From an uncultured Lachnospiraceae bacterium (GTDB lineage Bacteria > Bacillota > Clostridia > Lachnospirales > Lachnospiraceae), in the NCBI GenBank assembly GCA_905197485.1, contig CAJJYZ010000021.1:1-39607 (forward strand): a DNA stretch of 39,607 nucleotides, in the 5' to 3' direction. Made by a program: the position numbers and the translations under genes. Positions 1 to 8,034 of this stretch are shown piece by piece. Under the pieces are notes generated by a model. That model saw only the letters and a list, made by a program, of their open reading frames with translations, ran no database searches and was not told the origin of the DNA. The number at the start of each line of letters is the position of its first letter. Position 1 is the first letter of the stretch.

Positions 1-75
1 TTTATATGTGCATTAAAATTTGGAATTTAAAGATGTAGGTTTTTCAGTGCCCTCGATTGAGGGGAAGGGGAGTTG

Positions 76-98
76 AATAGGCGAAGCCTATTTTTTAT
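76..98 (+). terminator. Intrinsic terminator of an upstream plus-strand transcript
   Basis: A 7-bp stem (aataggc / gcctatt) with a gaa loop is followed directly by a T-rich run. A second small hairpin (ccctc / gaggg, 50-63) lies just before it. The gene or RNA it ends starts outside the window. Nothing in bases 1-75 could be recognised as a known RNA. Confidence 0.7.
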
Positions 99-149
99 AT
101 TCCAAAAACTCATATCTCAAAATTCTTTGACAATAACACTTCCGAAAAC

Positions 150-178
150 TTGTTTCCAGAATTTTCTTGTGGTAAAAT
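150..178 (+). promoter_or_regulatory. Sigma-A-type promoter for the Xaa-Pro aminopeptidase gene
   Basis: TTGTTT (150-155) is followed by 17 bases and an extended -10, TGG-TAAAAT (-10 at 173-178). A TTGACA at 127-132 has no -10 box at the right distance. The start codon at 221 has AAGGAGG at 205-211. Confidence 0.5.
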
Positions 179-220
179 ATCCTTAGAAAATTTAATCTAC
201 ACTTAAGGAGGTTATTTCAA

Positions 221-2014
221 ATGAATGTAACAGAAAGAATTGCAAAACTCCGCGCTTTGATGGCTGAAAACGGAATTGACGCCTACATCATTCCGACCGC
301 AGATTTTCATCAAAGTGAAAATGCAGGGGAATACTTCAAATGCAGGGAGTACATCTCCGGATTCGACGGTTCCTACGGAACGGTTGTCATCGCGAAAGAA
401 GACGCCGGCCTTTGGACAGACGGAAGATATTGGACACAGGCAGAACGACAGATTGCCGGAAGCGGAATCCGATTATTCCACATGTTCGAAGACGGAGTTC
501 CAACGATGGAGGAATACCTCGCTTCTACTCTTCCGGAACATGGCAAAGTTGCCTTTGACGGACGTGTCGTATCGATGGAAGAAGGACAGACTCTGGAACA
601 AGCGCTTGCTCCGAAGAAAATCACCATCGAATATTCCTGTGATTTGATTGGCGATATCTGGGAAGACCGCCCGGCAATCTCCGAAGAACCGGCATTTGTG
701 CTGGACGAAAAATACGCCGGCGAAAGCGTTGCTTCCAAATTATCCCGCGTGCGGGAAGTGATGAAAGAATGTGGAGCGACCGTACACCTCATCGCTTCTT
801 TGGACGATGTCGCATGGCTCACAAACTTACGCGGAAATGACATCGAGTTCTATCCTCTCATCTTCTCTTACGCTTTAGTGACTATGGATGGAATGGACTT
901 GTTCATGGATGAGCGGAAACTGGATGATGCAGCGAAAGAACAGTTAGCCGCAAATCACATTTCCGTCAAACCATACAACGATATCTACGAGGCAGTCAAA
1001 GAAATCAAAGCCGGAGAATCTGTGATGATTGACCCGATGAAGATGAACTATGCCCTTTACAACAATATTCCGGACGGCGTGACAAAGGTAGAGCATCAGA
1101 ATCCGACTATCCTGATGAAAGCAATGAAGAACGAGACAGAACTTCAGAACATCCGCGCTTCCCATATTAAAGACGGTGTTGCCATCACGAAATTCATGTA
1201 TTGGATGAAGACAAACGTCGGAAAAATGAAGATTACAGAGCTTTCCGCCGCAGAGAAACTGGAATCTCTCCGAAAAGAACAGGATGGCTACATCCATGAC
1301 AGTTTCGAGCCAATCTGCGCATACAAAGACCATGCCGCCATGATGCACTACGCACCGACTCCTGAGACAGATGTAGAAGTGCTTCCGGAAGGCCTGTTCT
1401 TAAACGATACGGGCGGCGGATACTATGAAGGCTCCACAGATATCACAAGAACCTTCGTCATGGGGCCAATCAGCGATGAGTTGAAAACACATTTCACAGC
1501 AGTTGTCAGAGCCATGATTAACCTCTCCCGCGCAAAATTCCTGTACGGCTGCTACGGTTTCAATCTGGACGTTCTCGCAAGAGGGCCAATCTGGGATTTG
1601 GGCATCGATTTCAAATGCGGCACCGGTCATGGCGTCGGATACTTATTAAACATCCACGAGCCACCGACAGGATTCCGCTGGCAGATTGTAAAATCTAAAA
1701 ACGAACATCATAAAATCGAGGAAGGTATGGTGCTCACGAATGAACCTGGCGTTTATATCGAAGGTTCCCATGGTATCCGTATCGAAAACGAATTGATTAC
1801 GAAAAAAGCAGAGAAAAATGAATTCGGTCAGTTCATGAATTTTGAGACGATTACATTCGCTCCAATCGACCTGGATGGTATCGTTCCGGATGAAATGACA
1901 AAATTCGAACGCGAATGGTTAAATCATTACCACGCGCAAGTATATGAAAAAATCGCGCCTCATCTCACAGAAGAAGAGAAGGCATGGTTAAAAGAATACA
2001 CAAGAGCCATCTAG
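221..2014 (+). CDS. pepP: Long-form Xaa-Pro aminopeptidase (M24B)
   Basis: Predicted cytosolic metallopeptidase that removes N-terminal residues preceding proline. The 597-residue length matches the three-domain form: two creatinase-like N-terminal domains (about 1-300) and a C-terminal pita-bread catalytic domain (about 310-540). All five expected metal ligands are visible: Asp396 (NDTGGG), Asp407 (TDIT), His470 (GTGHGVG), Glu508 (NEPG) and Glu522 (IENE). The start is fixed by AAGGAGG nine bases upstream. It is the only plus-strand gene in the window, has its own promoter and terminator, and converges on the carboxypeptidase gene at 2110. The family call is firm; the symbol is a loose fit because bacterial PepP proteins are usually shorter. 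Confidence 0.93.
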   Translation: MNVTERIAKLRALMAENGIDAYIIPTADFHQSENAGEYFKCREYISGFDGSYGTVVIAKEDAGLWTDGRYWTQAERQIAGSGIRLFHMFEDGVPTMEEYLASTLPEHGKVAFDGRVVSMEEGQTLEQALAPKKITIEYSCDLIGDIWEDRPAISEEPAFVLDEKYAGESVASKLSRVREVMKECGATVHLIASLDDVAWLTNLRGNDIEFYPLIFSYALVTMDGMDLFMDERKLDDAAKEQLAANHISVKPYNDIYEAVKEIKAGESVMIDPMKMNYALYNNIPDGVTKVEHQNPTILMKAMKNETELQNIRASHIKDGVAITKFMYWMKTNVGKMKITELSAAEKLESLRKEQDGYIHDSFEPICAYKDHAAMMHYAPTPETDVEVLPEGLFLNDTGGGYYEGSTDITRTFVMGPISDELKTHFTAVVRAMINLSRAKFLYGCYGFNLDVLARGPIWDLGIDFKCGTGHGVGYLLNIHEPPTGFRWQIVKSKNEHHKIEEGMVLTNEPGVYIEGSHGIRIENELITKKAEKNEFGQFMNFETITFAPIDLDGIVPDEMTKFEREWLNHYHAQVYEKIAPHLTEEEKAWLKEYTRAI

Positions 2015-2053
2015 ACATAGGATTACATATTTTTCCTTATCACAGGCAAAATG

Positions 2054-2093
2054 ACAGGGTGACGTCGGAATCTTCCGGCTCACCCTGTTTTTA
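2054..2093 (+). terminator. Intrinsic terminator after the aminopeptidase gene
   Basis: A 9-bp outer stem (acagggtga / tcaccctgt) encloses a second small stem (cggaa / ttccg) and is followed by a T-tract. The same hairpin lies downstream of the convergent minus-strand gene ending at 2110, but on that strand the T-tract is weak, so two-way use is uncertain. Confidence 0.85.
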
Positions 2094-2109
2094 TTACATC
2101 CGCATCACG

Positions 2110-3300
2110 TTACCATTCTATGTAACTTTGGAGAACCCGTTTCATACACCACCATACCGTAATCTTCTCCACACTTTCTGCCGCTGTCACCGGACACGTG
2201 TCCAGCAGCGTCCCGTCCAGATAATAAGAAATACAGCCGATACTCTCCCCTTTTTTCACCGGGGCATCCAATACTTCCTTTACCTTCGTCTGCACCACGA
2301 TTTTCTCTCCAGCTTTCATCAGAACAGGAAGCTGGCTCTTCCCCGGATTTTCCACGTTGACCTCGACTTGTGCCTCCATTCCAATGGCGTCATCATTCGG
2401 TATGCCATTCCTCACTCTGACCGGACGAAGTTCCTGTTCCGTTCGAATATCCCTGTACTCGTAATTCTCCAAACCATACTGCATCAGTTTCTTTGTATCT
2501 GCCCATTTGTACGTCCGATTGTTCGGCCACCCACAGCCAAGAAGCGCTACGACAAACGTCCTGTCATCCTGTTTCAAAGCCCCCACATAGCAATACCCTG
2601 CATCTCCGGTAAATCCGGTCTTCCCGGAAAACGCTCCGTCCATCATCGTCAGAAATGCATTATGATTCCGACAGGAAAACGTGCGTTTCTTCTCCACATC
2701 CTGAAAGGTATAGTTTTTTGTTCCCGTAATCTGACAGAAGCGTTCTTTCTCTTCGGAGTCTCCAATACAGTAGCTCATGATTCTTGCCAGGTTCTCTGCC
2801 GTCGTCGTATGTTTCCCCTTCTCATCCGCGGCATCCAGACCATTCGACGTGATAAAATATGTATCGCCGCACCCCAGGCTTCTCGCCTTCTCATTCATCA
2901 AATCGGCAAACGCTTCCACCGAGCCCCCGATATGTTCCGCTATCATCACCGCGCTGTCATTGTGAGATTCCAACATCAGAGAATACAGCAAGTCTCCCAA
3001 TCGGAACTTCTCTCCTTCCTGCACTCCAAGACGTACTTTCGGCTGTTTCGCCGCCCGGGAGGAGGCGGTCACAATCTCATCCTCTTCTCCCCGTTCCAAC
3101 GCCAGAATACAGGTCATAATCTTCGTAGTGCTTGCCATCGGCATCTTTTCATACCCATTCTTTTCAAATAAAACACGCCCGCTGTCTGCGTCCATCAGAA
3201 CTGCAGACCGGGCGTATAAGTTTTCCGGCTCTTCTTCTTTTGCGTATGCTGTCATTCCATACAGCAGGCAGGTCAGAAGAATCCCTATTTTCTTCCACAT
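2110..3300 (-). CDS. D-alanyl-D-alanine carboxypeptidase (S11, penicillin-binding protein)
   Basis: A 396-residue secreted or membrane-anchored enzyme expected to remove the terminal D-Ala from peptidoglycan stem peptides. It has a signal peptide (about 1-20) and the S11 motifs Ser57-x-x-Lys60 (STTK), a second motif read as SHN (112-114, usually SGN), and KTG (227-229). A C-terminal beta domain follows. The ATG at 3300 is chosen over an upstream in-frame TTG at 3312 because it begins the signal peptide. The Shine-Dalgarno sequence is weak. It is the last gene of the metallophosphoesterase-scpA-scpB set, 61 bases after scpB. A carboxypeptidase next to scpAB resembles the dacB arrangement near scpAB in Bacillus, so a role in spore cortex is possible but not shown. 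Confidence 0.88.
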   Translation of the reverse strand: MWKKIGILLTCLLYGMTAYAKEEEPENLYARSAVLMDADSGRVLFEKNGYEKMPMASTTKIMTCILALERGEEDEIVTASSRAAKQPKVRLGVQEGEKFRLGDLLYSLMLESHNDSAVMIAEHIGGSVEAFADLMNEKARSLGCGDTYFITSNGLDAADEKGKHTTTAENLARIMSYCIGDSEEKERFCQITGTKNYTFQDVEKKRTFSCRNHNAFLTMMDGAFSGKTGFTGDAGYCYVGALKQDDRTFVVALLGCGWPNNRTYKWADTKKLMQYGLENYEYRDIRTEQELRPVRVRNGIPNDDAIGMEAQVEVNVENPGKSQLPVLMKAGEKIVVQTKVKEVLDAPVKKGESIGCISYYLDGTLLDTCPVTAAESVEKITVWWCMKRVLQSYIEW

Positions 3301-3361
3301 ACATACACCCAACTTCGATTCTCTCTCTGTAACTATATGTATGTTGTCTCTTTTCTAGCAC

Positions 3362-3931
3362 TTAAATCTCTAAACGAAGTTCCACTTCGTCCATCGCCTC
3401 CGCCTTGAAGTCTTCCAATTTCTCCGTATCGAAGGAAGGAAGGTCCTCCAACGACTGCACGCTGAATCTTCGCAGGAACTCTTCTGTCGTTCCGAATAAA
3501 AGCGGCCTTCCCGGCGCATCCAGCCTTCCCACCTCTTTTACGAGATTATATTCCACCAGTTTATTCACCGCATGGTCCGATTTCACTCCTCGAATCTTAT
3601 CAATCTCAATCTTTGTCACCGGCTGCTTATACGCGATGATAGAAAGCGTCTCCAGCAAAATGTCTGTCAGCACATGACGTTTCGGCTGTTTGGCAACCCG
3701 AATCAGGCACTCGTACAATTCCGGCTTCGTACAAAGCTGAAAAGAATGCTCCAGTTCCAGAATCCGGATTCCTCGGTCTTCTTCCTCGTATTTTTCCATC
3801 ATATGGCGCAAAAGCTCTCTCGTTGTCTCCTCGTCCTGCCCGATGGCATTCGCGATTTTATTAAGCTCCACAGATTCTCCCATGGCAAAAAGAACAGCTT
3901 CTATCGCTGCTTCCAGTCTTTTTCTCTCCAC
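3362..3931 (-). CDS. scpB: Segregation and condensation protein B
   Basis: The kleisin-associated subunit of the SMC-ScpAB condensin complex, needed for chromosome compaction and segregation. The 189 residues fit the family's usual length, with two winged-helix domains. Characteristic stretches are the N-terminal LEAAIEAVLFAMGE, ILLETLSIIAYKQPVT near the middle and GRPLLFGTTEEFL towards the C-terminus. The start is a GTG at 3931 with an AGGA-type site upstream. It follows scpA by 20 bases in the same operon, as usual for this pair. Confidence 0.95.
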   Translation of the reverse strand: MERKRLEAAIEAVLFAMGESVELNKIANAIGQDEETTRELLRHMMEKYEEEDRGIRILELEHSFQLCTKPELYECLIRVAKQPKRHVLTDILLETLSIIAYKQPVTKIEIDKIRGVKSDHAVNKLVEYNLVKEVGRLDAPGRPLLFGTTEEFLRRFSVQSLEDLPSFDTEKLEDFKAEAMDEVELRLEI

Positions 3932-3951
3932 TCGTTCGTTCCTCTCCTCAT

Positions 3952-4695
3952 CTATAACATCGATGTAATCATAATCTCCGAAAACGTATGCTCCTGCACA
4001 ATCCGAATCGCCCCTGTCTTCATCATCTCGAGAATCGCCAAAAATGTGACAATCACCTGAATCTTGGAACTCTGTCTTCCAAGCAGGTCACGAAAACAAA
4101 AGCTCCGATGCAGCATCGCATAGTTCTCCACCTCGCGCATCTTTTCCGTCAAAGACACTTCTTCTTTCTCAATCTTGCCGAATTTACTTCGAATCGGGTC
4201 AATCTTCTCCTCCTGACGCTTTAAAATATCCTGAAATACCGCGTTCAATTTTGCCAACGTGATTCCCTCGAGAAGCGCATCCAAATCCACCGGTTCCTCA
4301 TAAGTTTTCACTTCCTTCGGAATGGTGGGCTCTTTGAACATCAGACGCTCCCCCTCCACCTGCCGGTCACGCAATTCGTACGACATATATTTGTACATTT
4401 TGTACTGAAGAAGCTGCTCGACCAATTCCTGTCTCGGGTCCTCTTCTTCACCCTCTTCATTGACTTCCTTCGGAAGCAACATCTTACATTTGATATCCAG
4501 CAGAGTAGACGCCATCAGAAGAAACTCGCTCATCACATTCAAGTCTTCTTTTTCCATCGCATGAATGTAATCCATATATTGATTCGTAATTTCCACAATC
4601 GGAATATCATAAATATCTACTTTATTTTTATCAATCAAATGAAGCAGAAGGTCCAACGGCCCTTCGAATACTTCCAGTTTTACCGATAATCCCAT
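3952..4695 (-). CDS. scpA: Segregation and condensation protein A (kleisin)
   Basis: The kleisin subunit that bridges the SMC heads and recruits ScpB. The 247-residue protein begins with the family signature around residues 8-22 (FEGPLDLLLHLIDKN), followed by IPIVEITNQYMDYI and an acidic linker (EEGEEEDPR). The C-terminal winged helix ends the protein. GAGGAG lies about 13 bases before the ATG, a longer spacing than elsewhere in the window, so translation may depend on coupling to the gene just upstream, whose stop is 8 bases away. Confidence 0.95.
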   Translation of the reverse strand: MGLSVKLEVFEGPLDLLLHLIDKNKVDIYDIPIVEITNQYMDYIHAMEKEDLNVMSEFLLMASTLLDIKCKMLLPKEVNEEGEEEDPRQELVEQLLQYKMYKYMSYELRDRQVEGERLMFKEPTIPKEVKTYEEPVDLDALLEGITLAKLNAVFQDILKRQEEKIDPIRSKFGKIEKEEVSLTEKMREVENYAMLHRSFCFRDLLGRQSSKIQVIVTFLAILEMMKTGAIRIVQEHTFSEIMITSML

Positions 4696-4703
4696 ATTCG
4701 TTT

Positions 4704-5576
4704 CTATTCTCCTCTTCCTTTGATGTGAAGCATGACAACCTCCGCTTCATTGAGAAAGCGAATGGGAAACGTATGCGTTCCAAGCCCTTTGCTTACCACG
4801 AGCGTTGTCTTTCCCTCCTGATAGACTCCACCGGAATACTTCGGGAATAAACGAATCTGCGGCGTCATCATCCCACCAAGAAACGGCAGTCTTACAATTC
4901 CTCCATGTAAGTGTCCGGAAACGACAATGTCAGCGCCCCATCTCGCGTAAGTTTCCCCATGCGCCGGATTATGTGCAATCAAAATCTGCAGATGGCTCTT
5001 ATCCGCATCCCCTACCCGTTCGTCTATCTCTTCCGATTTCAGCGTCTGCCTTTGAAATTTCTTATAATAAGAAAGGGGTATCTCAAGCCCTGTTACCCGA
5101 ATCTCTTCCCCCTTCCACCGGAAAAATTCCGACTCGTTTTCCAAAAAACGAATCCGGGAATTCCGGAGCATCTCCCGATATCTTTGGTACTCGTTTCCAT
5201 AGTGGTCGCTCTCTTCCTTCATCCGCTGTTCGTGATTCCCATTCCCATAGTAAACCGGCGCAATCTTGCTGACTTCCCGCATAAATTCTTCCGCTACGGT
5301 AAACGGCGCTCCTTGCTTCCCAACAAGCATATCCCCGGCGACAAGAATCAAATCCGGCGCTTCTCTTCGAATGCTGTCCAGAAGCTTCCGATTGTGCCTG
5401 CCGTATGTATAATTATGAAGGTCACTCAAGACCGCAATCCGAAGTTCTCCGGATTCCCTGGATAATTTGTCTGTCTGAATCTCCGCGTGTGTGACCCGGA
5501 ACGTATGAAGTTCCCGCACGATTTCCAATATGACAAGCAATATGGAAATCACCAGTATCCATATGATATATTTCAA
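4704..5576 (-). CDS. Membrane-anchored calcineurin-like metallophosphoesterase (YkuE/YaeI type)
   Basis: A 290-residue dimetal phosphoesterase with one N-terminal transmembrane segment (about 1-20). The phosphoesterase motifs appear in order: DLHN, GDM, GNGNHE, the histidine in IAHNPAH, and GHLHGG. The active site probably faces outside, where members of this group act on lipids or cell-envelope phosphates; the substrate cannot be told from sequence. The start is a TTG at 5576 with AAGGATG seven bases upstream. It is the first gene of the operon leading into scpA, scpB and a carboxypeptidase, with a near-consensus promoter at 5614-5642. Confidence 0.88.
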   Translation of the reverse strand: MKYIIWILVISILLVILEIVRELHTFRVTHAEIQTDKLSRESGELRIAVLSDLHNYTYGRHNRKLLDSIRREAPDLILVAGDMLVGKQGAPFTVAEEFMREVSKIAPVYYGNGNHEQRMKEESDHYGNEYQRYREMLRNSRIRFLENESEFFRWKGEEIRVTGLEIPLSYYKKFQRQTLKSEEIDERVGDADKSHLQILIAHNPAHGETYARWGADIVVSGHLHGGIVRLPFLGGMMTPQIRLFPKYSGGVYQEGKTTLVVSKGLGTHTFPIRFLNEAEVVMLHIKGRGE

Positions 5577-5613
5577 TCTATCTCATCCTTTTTTTCTGTT
5601 CTGCAATGTTCTT

Positions 5614-5642
5614 ATTATATAATTTTTCTTGCTTATTTACAA
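5614..5642 (-). promoter_or_regulatory. Promoter for the metallophosphoesterase-scpA-scpB-carboxypeptidase operon
   Basis: On the minus strand TTGTAA (5637-5642) and TATAAT (5614-5619) are separated by exactly 17 bases. The -35 box overlaps the stop codon of the upstream carboxypeptidase gene. No terminator separates that gene from this promoter, so some readthrough is possible. Confidence 0.75.
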
Positions 5643-6815
5643 GAGAAAGCTTGCAATCATCCGCGAAGCCGCGTCCGGGTATGTCATTTCCCCAATCTGT
5701 TTTTTCGCCCGAATCGGAAGACTGCCTATCTTCTCCTCGTTCAAATAATAGCGAACTTCCCCGAGTTTCTTTCCCTTTTTCACCGGAGCTTTGATACTCT
5801 GCTTCATGACGATTTCCTTACGAATGCCGGAAAGGTCTGTTCCCTTTGTATCGACATAGGTAAATGTACCGTCTGCCGCCCCCTTCACTTCTTCCTCTTT
5901 CCCCCGCTCAACCTTCACCGTTTGTAATGGTGTCTTCGTCTCATCTGTGTACTTTTTGCACATACCAAATCCATAATTCAAAAGTGCGATAGAATCCCGA
6001 ACCCTCTGTTTCGCATCCGGCGAAGCCATGACAACCGCAATCAGTTCCACTCCGTCTTTTTCCGCCGTCGCCGAAAGACAAAACTTCGCCTTGCTCGTGG
6101 AACCTGTCTTCAACCCTGTCGCATATTCGTAATGGCGAATCAATTTGTTTGTGTTGGATAACCCAAATTCTGTCGTCCCCTTCTTCGTCTTATGGGTTAT
6201 ATTTTCCATCCATATCTGGGAATACTCATGTACCTTCGGATAGTTCGTAATCAGTTCCCTGGACATCAGCGCAATATCTCTGGCAGTCGTCAAATGCCCT
6301 TCCATGTCCAATCCATTACAGTTGTGGAAAGTGGTATTTTTCATGCCAAGCCCCTTCGCCCGCTCGTTCATCTGCTTCACAAACGCTTCCTCACTTCCAC
6401 TGATATGCTCTGCCATGGCAACGCTGGCATCATTTCCGCTTGCTACCGCAATACATTTTAACATCGTGTCCACCGTCTGCGTCTCTCCCGGTTCTAAAAA
6501 CACCTGGGAACCTCCCATAGAAGCCGCATGTTCCGATACGGTTACTTCCTCTTCCAGCTTTATCTGTCCGGCTTTCAACGCATCAAAAATAAGAAGCATC
6601 GTCATCACTTTTGTTACGCTGGCCGGAGGCATCTTCTCATCCGGGTTCTTTTCCCGAATCACCTGACCGGTAGACGCTTCCATCAGAATCGCAGACGGGG
6701 CTTTTACATCCGCTTCCACATTCGTCTCCTCCGCCGCGCAAACGCTCCATGAAGCCATCATTTCTGCACAAAGTACCATACTTAGAAGAAAAGCTGCTAT
6801 TTTTCTCATATTCAT
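5637..6815 (-). CDS. dacF: D-alanyl-D-alanine carboxypeptidase (S11, DacF-like)
   Basis: A 392-residue low-molecular-weight penicillin-binding protein that trims peptidoglycan pentapeptides. It has a signal peptide (about 1-28, ending near CAAEE) and all three S11 motifs: SVTK (66-69), SGN (126-128) and KTG (236-238). A C-terminal beta domain and amphipathic tail follow and probably tether it to the membrane. ATG codons at residues 1 and 3 are both possible; neither has a strong ribosome binding site. A TATAAT at 6841-6846 sits 26 bases upstream but lacks a clear -35, so it may need an activator or another sigma factor. It is a paralogue of the gene at 2110-3300. The dacF symbol rests on similarity only. 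Confidence 0.9.
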   Translation of the reverse strand: MNMRKIAAFLLSMVLCAEMMASWSVCAAEETNVEADVKAPSAILMEASTGQVIREKNPDEKMPPASVTKVMTMLLIFDALKAGQIKLEEEVTVSEHAASMGGSQVFLEPGETQTVDTMLKCIAVASGNDASVAMAEHISGSEEAFVKQMNERAKGLGMKNTTFHNCNGLDMEGHLTTARDIALMSRELITNYPKVHEYSQIWMENITHKTKKGTTEFGLSNTNKLIRHYEYATGLKTGSTSKAKFCLSATAEKDGVELIAVVMASPDAKQRVRDSIALLNYGFGMCKKYTDETKTPLQTVKVERGKEEEVKGAADGTFTYVDTKGTDLSGIRKEIVMKQSIKAPVKKGKKLGEVRYYLNEEKIGSLPIRAKKQIGEMTYPDAASRMIASFLL

Positions 6816-6848
6816 TCCGTTTCATTTTATCTTTTCTACTATTATAAG

Positions 6849-6888
6849 AAAAAAGCAAGGAATTATGACTCTTCGCCATATTCCCTGC
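6849..6888 (-). terminator. Intrinsic terminator after the 58-residue membrane protein gene
   Basis: Read on the minus strand, GCAGGGAAT pairs with ATTCCTTGC (9 bp, one G-U pair) and a TTTTTT run follows. The run touches the -10-like TATAAT of the next gene, so termination and initiation signals sit back to back. Confidence 0.7.
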
Positions 6889-6911
6889 ATTCTTTTCCAC
6901 TCTTACGGATT

Positions 6912-7088
6912 CTACTTCTTTTTGCTTGCGAACTGCTCTGCGAAAAATGCCCATCCGACAAGCACCACATAATAAGGGATTGTGTACTTCTCTACAATCT
7001 CCGGACATACTTGTCCTACGATAACCAGAATTACTGCTACCGGCACATAATATAACAGGAACTTCTTCCAATCCATTTGTCTGTCCAT
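6912..7088 (-). CDS. Small membrane protein of unknown function (58 residues)
   Basis: A short reading frame starting MDRQMDWKKFLLYYVPVA. It has two predicted hydrophobic helices (about 10-27 and 38-52) joined by a short polar turn and a basic C-terminus (ASKKK). Support for it being real: AAGGAGG six bases before the ATG, a start two bases after the stop of the upstream CmpB-like gene, and a terminator directly downstream. I do not recognise the family. Tight coupling to a multi-pass membrane protein suggests it could be a small partner of that protein, but this is inference. Confidence 0.7.
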   Translation of the reverse strand: MDRQMDWKKFLLYYVPVAVILVIVGQVCPEIVEKYTIPYYVVLVGWAFFAEQFASKKK

Positions 7089-7090
7089 TC

Positions 7091-7639
7091 TTATTCCTCC
7101 TTAAACCTACGTTCCTTCCTCTCCTGACGAAGGACGATGACATAATCTATCACCACTGCAAAAATAATCAGGCTTCCTAATATCCTGCCTACTGTAAACG
7201 GAATGCGGTTCACGATTCCTTCCACAAATCCTTGCAGATATACAAATAGAATTACTGTATAGGCTCCCCAGGCAATCGAACTCTCCAGACAGAGAATCCC
7301 TTTGTAATTAAAAGGCTTGTCATGATAGTCCCACCAGATAGCGCCAAACAGCCGGTTCATCAAGACTGCTGTGATATACTCAATCGTTGTCGCGAGGATT
7401 GAACCCATCACGAATAGAAGAACCTTATTATGGCTATACGGGCGCAAAAGGAAAAATACAGTAAGTGCACCAACTCCATAAATCGGGCAAATCGGTCCTC
7501 TTGCAAATCCTCTGTTCGTCAGTCTCCTATTGCAAACAGACATATATGCAGATTCCACAACCCATCCCAAAATACTATATGTTAAAAACCATAAAATAAT
7601 ATGGTAGCTATCGAATCCAAATACGGTTTTATTCCACAT
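7091..7639 (-). CDS. CmpB-like putative ABC-transporter permease family membrane protein
   Basis: A 182-residue protein with about five transmembrane segments. Its first segment has the pattern FLTYSILGWVVES, followed by NRGFARGPICPIYGVGA, both typical of the family described as putative ABC transporter type IV (CmpB). No ATPase gene is nearby, so the transporter label is doubtful. The ATG at 7639 is preferred: AAGGA lies eight bases upstream, and a longer version would run back into the rpsU terminator. It is probably cotranscribed with the 58-residue protein that begins two bases after it. Confidence 0.8.
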   Translation of the reverse strand: MWNKTVFGFDSYHIILWFLTYSILGWVVESAYMSVCNRRLTNRGFARGPICPIYGVGALTVFFLLRPYSHNKVLLFVMGSILATTIEYITAVLMNRLFGAIWWDYHDKPFNYKGILCLESSIAWGAYTVILFVYLQGFVEGIVNRIPFTVGRILGSLIIFAVVIDYVIVLRQERKERRFKEE

Positions 7640-7680
7640 TTCTATCATCCTTATATTCAGACAAACTCTACAAATACTAG

Positions 7681-7714
7681 TATAAAAAGGGAGTATTTTA
7701 TCAACACTCCCTTT
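7681..7714 (-). terminator. Intrinsic terminator after rpsU
   Basis: On the minus strand AAAGGGAGT pairs with ACTCCCTTT (9 bp, 11-base loop) and the stem runs into TTTTTATA. It starts 13 bases after the rpsU stop codon. Confidence 0.9.
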
Positions 7715-7726
7715 GTTCTGCACATA

Positions 7727-7903
7727 TTAGTTAAATTTACGTTTTCTAGCAGCTTCAGATTTCTTTTTACGTCTTACGCTTGGTTTCTCGTAATGTTCTC
7801 TTTTACGAATCTCCTGCTGGATACCAGCCTTTGCACAGTTTCTTTTAAATCTGCGTAAGGCACTATCTAACGTTTCGTTTTCTTTTACGATTACATTTGA
7901 CAT
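7727..7903 (-). CDS. rpsU: 30S ribosomal protein S21
   Basis: A 58-residue basic protein of the small ribosomal subunit. The N-terminus MSNVIVKENETLDSALRRFK and the later stretch REHYEKPSVRRKKK, followed by a lysine- and arginine-rich tail, are diagnostic for S21. The length matches the family. The ATG at 7903 has AGGTG seven bases upstream and GGGAGG further up. It is a single-gene unit with a strong promoter at 7982-8009 and an intrinsic terminator. Confidence 0.96.
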   Translation of the reverse strand: MSNVIVKENETLDSALRRFKRNCAKAGIQQEIRKREHYEKPSVRRKKKSEAARKRKFN

Positions 7904-7981
7904 AGTCTCACACCTAACCTCCCCTCGAGTCCTATATTGTGCATTATACGACTGCTCGGGTATATTTTTTGCACTCCATAT

Positions 7982-8009
7982 ATTATAGCATATATTTCTT
8001 TTACGTCAA
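7982..8009 (-). promoter_or_regulatory. Promoter and leader for rpsU
   Basis: On the minus strand TTGACG (8004-8009), a 16-base spacer and an extended -10, TGC-TATAAT (-10 at 7982-7987). The leader of roughly 70 bases can form GTGCA / TGCAC enclosing ATAC / GTAT. Confidence 0.8.
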
Positions 8010-8034
8010 TATCTTTTCAAAAATTTTTTGACAT

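Noticed and set aside
127..132. TTGACA upstream of pepP as the -35 box
   Set aside because: No -10-like hexamer lies 16-18 bases downstream; the extended -10 further on is better placed with TTGTTT.
1984..3171. A long plus-strand open frame opposite the carboxypeptidase gene
   Set aside because: It mirrors a well-supported minus-strand gene, has no ribosome binding site, contains the pepP terminator and has no recognisable domain.
8016..8034. The A/T palindrome CAAAAAATTTTTG after the LTA-synthase-family gene as a terminator
   Set aside because: No GC stem and no separate T-tract; probably compositional.
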